DNA of 9,687 nt from DATDOO01 sp035293245 (GTDB lineage Bacteria; Pseudomonadota; Gammaproteobacteria; Methylococcales; Methylococcaceae), in NCBI GenBank assembly GCA_035293245.1, contig DATDOO010000295.1, positions 1 to 9,687 of the forward strand, written 5' to 3'. Below, piece after piece: positions 1-5,992 of this stretch. Under the pieces are notes generated by a model. That model worked only from the letters and a program-made list of their open reading frames with translations, had not been told where the DNA came from and did not search any database. The position numbers and the translations under genes were made by a program. Positions within the stretch are counted from its first letter, which is position 1. Every line of letters begins with the position of its first letter.

Positions 1-1196
1 GTGAAGTGGTTTTTCGGGCTGGGTTTGCCCAATTCGTCCAGTACCGCCTTGGCCATGGCGGGAGTGAATTCCTTGGACGACAAGCCGTAGCGCCCGCCGA
101 TCGTGCGCGGCAGTTGGGCCGTGGGCAGGGTGCCGGCGGCATGGGCTTCCATCAACGTGGTCACCACGTCGTTGTACAAAGGCTCGCCGGTGGCGCCCGG
201 CAGCTTGGTGCGGTCCAGCACGGCGATGGCTTTGACGGTCTTGGGCAGGATCCGGAGGAAATGTTCGGCGGAGAAGGGCAGTACCAGACGCACCAGAATC
301 ACGCCGCACTTCTCGCCCTGCGCATTCAGCCAGGCGACGGCCTGGCGCAGGGTCTGGCCGCCGGAAGCGGTGACGATCGCGACCCGTTCGGCTTCCGGGT
401 GGCCGTAATAGTCGAACAGGTGGTATTGCCGTCCGGTCAGTCCGGCGAACTTGTCCAGGGTGTCCTGCACGATGCCGGGCAGGTCGGCGTAAAACGGGTT
501 GACGGTTTCGCGGGCCTGGAAATACACGTCCGGATTCTGCGCGGTGCCGCGGATGAACGGATTGTCCGGGTTGAGGGCCCGGCCGCGGTGGGCGCGCACC
601 AGGTCGGCGTCGACCATGGCGCGGATGTGCTCGTCGTCGATCAGACTGATCTTGTTGACTTCGTGGGAGGTGCGGAAGCCGTCGAAAAAGTGCACGAAGG
701 GAATGCGCGACTTGAGGCTCGCCGCCTGGGCGATCAGCGCCATATCGTGCGCTTCCTGCACCGAGGCCGAGGCCAGTTGCGCAAAACCGGTGTTGCGCAC
801 CGCGGCCACGTCGGAATGGTCGCCGAAGATGGACAGGCCTTGGGCCGCCAGGGAGCGCGCCGCCACGTGAAAGACCGTGGGGGTCAGCTCCCCGGCGATC
901 TTGTACATGTTGGGGATCATGAGCAGGAGGCCTTGGGAGGCCGTGAAGGTGGTGGTCAAGGCCCCGGTCTGCAAAGCCCCGTGCACTGCGCCGGCCGCGC
1001 CGGCCTCGCTCTGCATCTCCACCACGGCGGGGATGTTGCCCCAGATGTTGGACAGTCCTTCCGCCGCCCATTGGTCGGCCAGCTCCGCCATGGTGGAGGA
1101 AGGAGTAATGGGATAGATGGCGCACACTTCGTTGATGCGGTAGGCGATGTAAGCGACCGCCTCGCCGCCTTCCAGGGTTTTCTGCACGATGCTCAT
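1..1196 (-). CDS. nifJ: Pyruvate:ferredoxin (flavodoxin) oxidoreductase, N-terminal part (cut by window edge)
   Basis: PFOR oxidatively decarboxylates pyruvate with CoA to acetyl-CoA and CO2, passing electrons to ferredoxin or flavodoxin; it uses TPP and Fe-S clusters and is cytosolic. The visible 398 residues cover domains I and II. Residues that the Desulfovibrio africanus enzyme uses for pyruvate/TPP sit at the same numbers here: T31 in YPITPSS, E64 in MQSEAGA, R114 in AARSLAAQG. Other family landmarks are TASQGLLLMIPNMYK (85-99), FGDHSDV (124-130), HFFDGFRTSHE (169-179), RGTAQNPD (216-223) and VLDRTK (326-331). The ATG at 1194-1196 gives a start that aligns with the family N-terminus, with GGAG about 10 nt upstream. 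The gene lies 5 bp after the flavoprotein stop, so the two are probably one operon. The C-terminal ferredoxin and TPP domains are outside the window. Family assignment is very secure; physiological direction is not visible. Confidence 0.96.
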   Translation of the reverse strand, partial: MSIVQKTLEGGEAVAYIAYRINEVCAIYPITPSSTMAELADQWAAEGLSNIWGNIPAVVEMQSEAGAAGAVHGALQTGALTTTFTASQGLLLMIPNMYKIAGELTPTVFHVAARSLAAQGLSIFGDHSDVAAVRNTGFAQLASASVQEAHDMALIAQAASLKSRIPFVHFFDGFRTSHEVNKISLIDDEHIRAMVDADLVRAHRGRALNPDNPFIRGTAQNPDVYFQARETVNPFYADLPGIVQDTLDKFAGLTGRQYHLFDYYGHPEAERVAIVTASGGQTLRQAVAWLNAQGEKCGVILVRLVLPFSAEHFLRILPKTVKAIAVLDRTKLPGATGEPLYNDVVTTLMEAHAAGTLPTAQLPRTIGGRYGLSSKEFTPAMAKAVLDELGKPSPKNHF

Positions 1197-1201
1197 AGGG
1201 C

Positions 1202-2842
1202 TCAGACTCCGGCTTCCGCGGTCATTTCGATGGCGTGGCAGGGACACTGCTCGTAGCACGCGGCGCAGCCGGTGCATTTGGCGTAATCGTATTTGTATTT
1301 CAGGCCGGGCCCCAGTTTGACGATGGCACCCTCCGGACAGGCGCCGTAGCAGCCGTCGCACTCGAAGCAATTGCCGCAGGAGAAGCAGCGCTTGGCCTCG
1401 AAGGTGGCTTCCTCCCGGCTCAGGCCCTTGACCACTTCCTCGAAGCCGTAGGCGCGCCGTTCCAGATCCAGGGTTTCCTGCGGTTTGCGGCGGGCTTCGG
1501 TGAGATACCAGATGTGCAGCTTGTCGAAGCCGACCAGGTCGTGCTTTGGCGGCTTTTGGTAGGCGCCGCCGCGGAGGTAAGCGTCCAGGTGCCGGGCGGC
1601 TTTCTTGCCGTGGCCCACCGCCACCGTTACCGTGCGTTCGCTGGGCACCATGTCGCCGCCGGCGAATATGCCGGGGTGGCCGGTCATCATGTTGCTGTCC
1701 ACGATGACCGTGCCGTCGCGCTTGAATTCGATGCCGGGGACGCCCTGCAGGAAGCTGCTGTCGGTGTCCTGGCCCAGGGCGAGGATCAGGGCGTCGGCTT
1801 CCAGGGTTTCGATTTGCCCGGTGGGTTCGGGATAGCCTTCGTCGTTAACGCGCATCACTTCCACCTGGATGCGGGTCTGGTCGATTTCCTTGATGCTGCG
1901 CAGCCAGTTGATCTTCACGCCCTCCTCCATGGCATCCTCGGCTTCCGAGCGGTGGGCGGGCATGTGTTCGATGTCGCGGCGGTAGATGATCAGGGCTTCC
2001 TCGGCGCCCAGGCGCTTGGCGGTGCGGGCGGCATCCATGGCGGTGTTGCCGCCGCCGTAAATCGCCACCCGCCGGCCCAGTTGCGGCGGTGCGCCGGCGG
2101 CGGTCTGGCGCAGGAACGTGACGGCGTCCAGCATCTTGCCCGCGTCGCGGGCCGGGATTTCCACCCGCTTGCTCAGGTGCGCCCCGACCGCCACGAACAC
2201 CGCGTCGAAATGTCCGGCGTTTTTCGCCGCCAGCACGTCCTCCACCTTGCGGTTGACGACGATCTTGACTCCCATGGCTTCGATGCGGGCGATTTCCTGG
2301 GCCAGTTCGGCGCGGGGCAGGCGATAGGCGGGGATGCCGAAGTGCAGCATGCCGCCGGCCACCGGGCCGGCTTCGTGGATTTCCACCGCATGGCCCAGCC
2401 GGGTCAGGTGATAGGCGGCGGACAGGCCGCTGGGGCCGCCGCCCACCACCAGCACCCGCTTGCCGCTGGGCGGGGCGTCCACCTCCGGTATCCAGCCCTC
2501 CCGCAGTGCCAGATCGCCCAGAAAACGCTCCACGGCGTGAATGCTGACCGGCGTGTCCACTTCCTGGCGGTTGCAATGGTTCTCACAGGGGTGGTAACAG
2601 ACTCGGCCGTGTACCGACGGCATGGGGTTGTCGCGCACCAGGGCCTGCCAGGCCTTTTGGTAAAGCCCTGCCTGGGCCAGGGCCAGCCAGGCCTGGATGT
2701 TCTCTCCCGCGGGACAGGCGTTATTGCAGGGCGGCAGCAGGTCCAAATAAACCGGCCGCTGCCAGCGCACCGGCCCGGTGCCCTTGTCGTGCCGCTCCAG
2801 GTCGGCCGGGTGGGTCATGTCGCTGGGTTTGGGAGTGGTCAT
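1202..2842 (-). CDS. GltD-like FAD/NAD(P) oxidoreductase with N- and C-terminal Fe-S domains
   Basis: A 546-residue flavoprotein of the glutamate-synthase small-subunit family. Domains in order: an N-terminal Fe-S domain with C39, C43, C82, C86 and C90; an FAD Rossmann motif GGGPSG (134-139) followed by the GGMLHFGIP segment (163-171); an NAD(P) Rossmann motif GGGNTAMD (263-270); the GIFAGGDM FAD-contact motif (391-398); and a C-terminal two-cluster ferredoxin (C492, C495, C498, C502P and C523, C526, C529, C533P), preceded by an extra C486-x2-C489. GltD itself has no such C-terminal ferredoxin, and no gltA neighbour is present, so glutamate synthase is unlikely. Being first in a tight operon with PFOR, it probably exchanges electrons between ferredoxin or PFOR and NAD(P)H (inference). 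The ATG at 2842 is chosen because a strong GGAGGA lies 5 nt upstream. Domain architecture is secure; the partner and cofactor preference (NADH or NADPH) are inferred. Confidence 0.92.
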   Translation of the reverse strand: MTTPKPSDMTHPADLERHDKGTGPVRWQRPVYLDLLPPCNNACPAGENIQAWLALAQAGLYQKAWQALVRDNPMPSVHGRVCYHPCENHCNRQEVDTPVSIHAVERFLGDLALREGWIPEVDAPPSGKRVLVVGGGPSGLSAAYHLTRLGHAVEIHEAGPVAGGMLHFGIPAYRLPRAELAQEIARIEAMGVKIVVNRKVEDVLAAKNAGHFDAVFVAVGAHLSKRVEIPARDAGKMLDAVTFLRQTAAGAPPQLGRRVAIYGGGNTAMDAARTAKRLGAEEALIIYRRDIEHMPAHRSEAEDAMEEGVKINWLRSIKEIDQTRIQVEVMRVNDEGYPEPTGQIETLEADALILALGQDTDSSFLQGVPGIEFKRDGTVIVDSNMMTGHPGIFAGGDMVPSERTVTVAVGHGKKAARHLDAYLRGGAYQKPPKHDLVGFDKLHIWYLTEARRKPQETLDLERRAYGFEEVVKGLSREEATFEAKRCFSCGNCFECDGCYGACPEGAIVKLGPGLKYKYDYAKCTGCAACYEQCPCHAIEMTAEAGV

Positions 2843-2847
2843 GATTT

Positions 2848-2866
2848 TCCTCCAACCTCTGGTTGG
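2848..2866 (-). promoter_or_regulatory. Strong Shine-Dalgarno next to a small hairpin, flavoprotein gene
   Basis: On the minus strand GGAGGA (2853-2848) lies 5 nt before the ATG and fixes the start. A perfect 6-bp stem CCAACC/GGTTGG with a 3-nt loop (2852-2866) shares its last two bases with the Shine-Dalgarno, so folding could partly hide the ribosome site. The stem is short and may have no role. Confidence 0.5.
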
Positions 2867-2902
2867 GACTTGTTGAGCCTGTCATGTCTGCCGACAGCGT
2901 AT

Positions 2903-2935
2903 CTCATCCACTGCACCTCGCGCTTCTCGGATGAG
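2903..2935. repeat. 7-bp inverted repeat upstream of the flavoprotein gene
   Basis: CTCATCC (2903-2909) and GGATGAG (2929-2935) form a perfect inverted repeat with a 19-nt spacer, 60-95 bp upstream of the flavoprotein start. It could be an operator or just part of the adjoining palindromic region. No clear -35/-10 pair was found beside it. Confidence 0.25.
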
Positions 2936-2999
2936 GGGTTTTTGGCTTTGAGCGCCTTCGGCGAGTTTGTTTGAATGTGGGTTCCCGGACCCACGGCCG

Positions 3000-3035
3000 G
3001 GTTTCTTTTCTTTGCTTGTCCAAAGAAAAGAAACC
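3000..3035. repeat. 15-bp perfect hairpin of the repeat element
   Basis: Arms 3000-3014 and 3021-3035 are exactly complementary with a 6-nt loop (CTTGTC). One arm is pyrimidine-only apart from its end G residues. The AT-rich stem has no following T-run, so it is not a standard intrinsic terminator on either strand, although it could slow transcription in both directions. Confidence 0.75.
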
Positions 3036-3101
3036 AAAAGAAAAGACACCCGAATGCCGCGCCGCTATCGCGGTGCCCTGCGCTCCTCGCTTTCGGCGGT
3101 A

Positions 3102-3137
3102 GTTGGCCGACAGGCCATCCCTGGCCTGACGGTCAAC
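3102..3137. repeat. 16-bp near-perfect hairpin of the repeat element
   Basis: Arms 3102-3117 and 3122-3137 pair with a 4-nt loop (TCCC), one A-A mismatch (3110/3129) and one G-T pair (3106/3133). The inner CAGGCCA/TGGCCTG is perfect. An 8-bp stem GGCCGCAT/ATGCGGCC (3139-3156) follows almost immediately, so the two would stack as a tandem hairpin in RNA. Confidence 0.7.
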
Positions 3138-3316
3138 CGGCCGCATCCATGCGGCCGCCCTGCGGGTCGATCCCGCCGGAAGCTGCGGTGCTCGGCGCGG
3201 CAAACGGGCGGATAGCTCGTATTCAGAATTCCCAAATATGACAAACGGGGCTAAGCCAATCAGAAAGACGCCATGAGTTACCGTTATCGTCGGCGTGAAC
3301 ATCGTTAAGCGGCGAC

Positions 3317-3622
3317 TCAAAGTCGTTCCCATAGTTCTTGGACGGTGTAGGTAATGGTCGCTTGAAGGCGGTCGTCTCTTGGGCCGACAGCTACGCGGTA
3401 CTTAACAAAGCGACCAGTTTCCCAGTGAACGGCAAAGCTTAGCGCCAGACCAGCCTCATCCCAGATGACATCATAGATATCTGGTTCTTCGTGATCGTTT
3501 GGATCCAAAACGGATACATGAACCTGACCGTCGACGAGGGAGAATGAAAATTCTGTGTCGGAAAAACCGTCACAGTGTTTCCATTTGCCGCAAATACGCT
3601 TGTTTTGGCTAACGTCGGTCAT
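3317..3622 (-). CDS. Small orphan protein of unknown function
   Basis: A 101-residue acidic-to-neutral soluble protein with no signal peptide and no membrane segment. I do not recognise the family. Alternating hydrophobic/polar residues suggest an all-beta fold: GKWKHCDGFSD (12-22), FSFSLVDGQVHVSVLD (25-40), YDVIWDEAGLALSFAVHWE (50-68), FVKYRVAV (72-79) and ATITYTVQELWER (88-100). A lipocalin-like or barrel domain would fit but is a guess. The coding region is about 48-52% GC against 60-68% in the neighbours, and it lies next to a palindromic repeat, which suggests later acquisition. It starts 55 bp after the MutS-like stop on the same strand and could be read through from that operon. The Shine-Dalgarno is weak (GAGCG, 3-4 nt before the ATG). 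Codon content looks genuine rather than a shadow. Confidence 0.7.
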   Translation of the reverse strand: MTDVSQNKRICGKWKHCDGFSDTEFSFSLVDGQVHVSVLDPNDHEEPDIYDVIWDEAGLALSFAVHWETGRFVKYRVAVGPRDDRLQATITYTVQELWERL

Positions 3623-3639
3623 AACGCTCGACGAAGGTG

Positions 3640-3655
3640 GGTTCGATGTCGAACC
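3640..3655. repeat. 7-bp inverted repeat between the MutS-like and orphan genes
   Basis: GGTTCGA (3640-3646) and TCGAACC (3649-3655) are perfectly complementary around a 2-nt centre, in the 55-bp gap between the two minus-strand genes. There is no T-run, so it is either a weak RNA hairpin or an operator-like site; no function can be assigned. Confidence 0.4.
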
Positions 3656-3677
3656 GCCACATATCTAAGTTTGGGTC

Positions 3678-5273
3678 CTAAATCCCATGCTCCTCCAGAT
3701 ACTTGGCGATGTCTTCCTTGGCAAAGCCGATCTTGCGCGCGATGCGGTGGGCGTGGCTGACGCGGGAAATGCCGGGTATTAGACGGTGGGTGGGGTGCTC
3801 GCCGACGAATTCCACTTGCCGGGCCTGGCCGACGTTCTGGTCCTGGAACAGGTCCACCAGTTCGTGGTTGTGGGTGATCAGCAGCGTGTTGTTGCCCTTC
3901 TTGTGGAAGCCTTCCAGGATGTTGGCGGAGATTTCCAGCTTTTCCTGGGTGGTGGTGCCTTCCGACAGCTCGTCCAGCACCACCAGACTTTTCGGTGTGG
4001 AAGCGAGGAAGATGGCCTTGGTGCGCTTGAGTTCCGTGCCGAAACGCCCTTCGCCTTCTTCCAGCGCACCGGCTTCCGGGGCCTGGTAGAAAATGCGGTC
4101 CGCCACGGTCAATTCCGCCTTTTCGGCCGGCACGGGGCAGCCGATCTGCGCCAGGAGCTGGATTTGCGCCAGGGTCTTGCAGAACGCCGTCTTGCCGCCG
4201 CTGTTGGGGCCGGTGATGAAGGTCAGTTGCACGTCCTTGAGTTCGATGCCGTTGGGCACGTAATCCGGATTGGTCTTGCCCAACACCGGGTTGCGCGCAG
4301 CCGTAACGCTCAGCGCGTGGCGTTCGCCTTCCAGCAGGCGCGGCAGGGTCGTGACGCCGCCTTCGGCTTCCGCGTAGCGCAAAAAGCCGAGCAGTTCGTC
4401 CACTTGGCCCAGGGCGTCCACGGCGGCCTGGACTTCCGGCGATTTGCGGAAAATGCCTCGCAGGGGATAGATGCAACTGTCGCGGTCGAAACCGCCGACG
4501 ACCGGGAAATACAGCAGCGCGAAGGGCAGAAGGAACATCCAGAAGGAGGGCAGAAAAACGCTGGCCAGATCCAGGAGAATCGGCACGAATTCCACCACCG
4601 CCCAACCGACCGCAAAGGCCAGCGCCAGAAACACGGGCTTGAACATGTGGGGCGTGAAGCGGACGGCGGGTGTCAGCCAACCTTTTTCCGCGCGGGTCAG
4701 CATGGCTCTTTCGCTGAAGTATGCCGGGCCGCGCATCAGCGTGGCGGCGCGCGAAGCGGCGAAGCGGCCGAAAGTCCCGAACAGGCTGCGCAGATAATCG
4801 CTGTGCGGCGTGGGCGAAGCGGCGATGCCATCTGCGAAATTCAACAAAAAGGCCGTGCCGTTGCGGTAGGTTTCGTGGCCGTAGCCTTGCCGCTCCATGG
4901 CGTTGGCCGGCGAGCCGAACTGGCCGAGAAACGTCCCGAACAGCAGGACGAAAAAGTCTTCTTCGCGCTCGGCGGCCTGCTGGACCAAAGCCTCCAGTCG
5001 GCCGCGCAATTCGGGGTCCTCCCGAAGTTCGCGCACCGCATCCTGCCGGCTTTGCGCCGTGGCATGATCTCCGGGGGGCTGGGCCAGGGAACGATGCAGC
5101 ACCGCCTGCCCGGCCAGGGTGCGGGCATGGTTGACGGCTTCGAACAGCCTCTCGCCCTCGATGGTGCGGAAAGACGCGGGATCGAGGACGCCTTCGCCGG
5201 TAGGCAAAGGCTGGCTGGCGCGGATTTCCGGGGGCGTGTTTACACAGGTTTGCAGCAGGGTGGCAGGCGGCAT
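3678..5273 (-). CDS. MutS-like ATPase with two transmembrane segments
   Basis: A 531-residue protein whose C-terminal third is a MutS-type ABC ATPase: Walker A GPNSGGKT (355-362), AQIGCPVPAEKAEL (375-388, matching MutS AQIG..VPA), Walker B SLVVLDELSEGTTT (429-442) and the H-loop THNHEL (467-472). Residues 40-170 are helical and resemble a MutS-type core/lever. There is no mismatch-recognition domain (no FxE motif), and the protein is far shorter than MutS (about 850). Two hydrophobic stretches (about 211-233 and 238-260) form a likely membrane hairpin before the ATPase. The signature after Walker B reads DELSEGT where MutS has DEIGRGT. It is therefore a membrane-tethered MutS relative, not the repair enzyme; its role is unknown. 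The ATG at 5273 has AGGA 9 nt upstream. It lies 57 bp after the HAD gene with no terminator between, so cotranscription with ompR-envZ-HAD is likely. Confidence 0.88.
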   Translation of the reverse strand: MPPATLLQTCVNTPPEIRASQPLPTGEGVLDPASFRTIEGERLFEAVNHARTLAGQAVLHRSLAQPPGDHATAQSRQDAVRELREDPELRGRLEALVQQAAEREEDFFVLLFGTFLGQFGSPANAMERQGYGHETYRNGTAFLLNFADGIAASPTPHSDYLRSLFGTFGRFAASRAATLMRGPAYFSERAMLTRAEKGWLTPAVRFTPHMFKPVFLALAFAVGWAVVEFVPILLDLASVFLPSFWMFLLPFALLYFPVVGGFDRDSCIYPLRGIFRKSPEVQAAVDALGQVDELLGFLRYAEAEGGVTTLPRLLEGERHALSVTAARNPVLGKTNPDYVPNGIELKDVQLTFITGPNSGGKTAFCKTLAQIQLLAQIGCPVPAEKAELTVADRIFYQAPEAGALEEGEGRFGTELKRTKAIFLASTPKSLVVLDELSEGTTTQEKLEISANILEGFHKKGNNTLLITHNHELVDLFQDQNVGQARQVEFVGEHPTHRLIPGISRVSHAHRIARKIGFAKEDIAKYLEEHGI

Positions 5274-5329
5274 GAATGAGGTTCCTGAGTCCGACGCGGA
5301 TTAAAAACCCCTAAATCATGCGCCGAAAT

Positions 5330-5992
5330 TCAGGCGGGCGGAAGCGAAGCCAGCCAGTCCCGAACATCCAGAAGTGTAGTGAAGGTGCGCCAGGCGTTCT
5401 CCGCCGCTTCCGCCGGCAGCGGCGCGCCCGGAACCAAAATGCAGCGCATGCCGGCCGCGCGGGCGGAAGCCAGACCGGTCGGCGAATCCTCCAGGGCGAG
5501 ACAGCGCGCCGGAGCGACGCCGAGATGCGCGGCGGCCGCAAGGTAGACATCCGGCGCGGGCTTGCCGCGTTCGACCTGATCGCGGGTGACGAGGTGCGCA
5601 AAGGTATCTCCCAGACCCGCCACGCCCAGACATTCCAGCGCATAACGCCGCTGACTGTTGGTAGCCAGCGCGCAGGGAATGCGCCGCTCGCGTAACCAGC
5701 CCATCAGTTCGTAAAAGCCGGGGCGAACGGCGATGCCGTGGATGTCGAGGTGTTCCCGCCAGTGCCGGGCGGCGCGGGTCCAGAAGCGCTCCGGCGTTGT
5801 GTCCTCGCCCAGCACGGCGGTCAATGCCTGGCTCACCGCCCCAGCCTCCTGGCCGGACAAAGCCCAAAAGAAATCCTCGTCGAGGTCGACGCCCGACTCG
5901 GCCGCGGCGCGCCGCCACGCGGTGCGGTAACCGGCTTCGGTGTCCAGCACCAGGCCGTCCAGATCGAAAATGACCGCGTCGAAGCTGCTCAT
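5330..5992 (-). CDS. HAD-IA family phosphatase/phosphomutase-like hydrolase
   Basis: A 220-residue cytosolic HAD hydrolase of the beta-phosphoglucomutase/phosphoglycolate-phosphatase type. Motif I is FDLDGLVLDTE (nucleophile D10, acid/base D12); motif II is ALATNS (T111 or S113); the motif III lysine is in GKPAPD (K144); motif IV is LALEDSPTGL (E168, D169). A helical cap lies between motifs I and II (about 18-90). Substrates are small phosphorylated metabolites in this family, and nothing here identifies the actual one. Its ATG overlaps the envZ stop in an ATGA arrangement and no Shine-Dalgarno is seen, so translation is probably coupled to the sensor kinase. All catalytic residues are present. 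Confidence 0.93.
   Translation of the reverse strand: MSSFDAVIFDLDGLVLDTEAGYRTAWRRAAAESGVDLDEDFFWALSGQEAGAVSQALTAVLGEDTTPERFWTRAARHWREHLDIHGIAVRPGFYELMGWLRERRIPCALATNSQRRYALECLGVAGLGDTFAHLVTRDQVERGKPAPDVYLAAAAHLGVAPARCLALEDSPTGLASARAAGMRCILVPGAPLPAEAAENAWRTFTTLLDVRDWLASLPPA

Larger units (their letters stand above)
2977..3215. repeat. Palindrome-rich dispersed-repeat-like element (non-coding)
   Basis: This stretch holds at least five consecutive inverted repeats and no credible gene: GTGGGT/ACCCAC (2977-2982, 2989-2994), a 15-bp stem (3000-3014, 3021-3035), a 16-bp stem with one mismatch and one G-T pair (3102-3117, 3122-3137), an 8-bp stem (3139-3146, 3149-3156) and GCGGG/CCCGC (3162-3166, 3172-3176). 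Similar elements with a TTTCTTTTCTTTG/CAAAGAAAAGAAA core occur in many proteobacterial genomes and are often mis-annotated as short hypothetical proteins; that statement is from memory, not from a search. Boundaries are approximate. It lies between the redox operon and the orphan gene, and in RNA it could act as a structured leader, a processing site or an mRNA end. Confidence 0.65.

Noticed and set aside
6..1256. Long plus-strand open frame of 416 codons
   Set aside because: It is antisense to PFOR, whose conserved motifs are unmistakable; GC-rich DNA gives long open shadow frames, and the translation is low-complexity Gly/Arg/His.
2953..2970. Rho-independent terminator CGCC-TTC-GGCG with T-rich tail on the plus strand
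   Set aside because: The stem is only 4 bp and no plus-strand gene precedes it.
1235..2974. Plus-strand open frame of 579 codons
   Set aside because: Antisense to the flavoprotein gene; no recognisable motif, and composition typical of a shadow frame.
2904..3332. Minus-strand open frame of 142 codons across the repeat
   Set aside because: It runs through several long hairpins and overlaps the orphan gene end; it looks like the usual spurious reading frame of this repeat type.
3620..3660. Integron attC-like site near the orphan gene (GCGTTATG junction plus inverted repeat)
   Set aside because: No matching RYYYAAC core or second pair of simple sites was found at a suitable distance, and no integrase is in the window.
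3786..5279. Plus-strand open frame of 497 codons
   Set aside because: Antisense to the MutS-like gene, with shadow-type composition.
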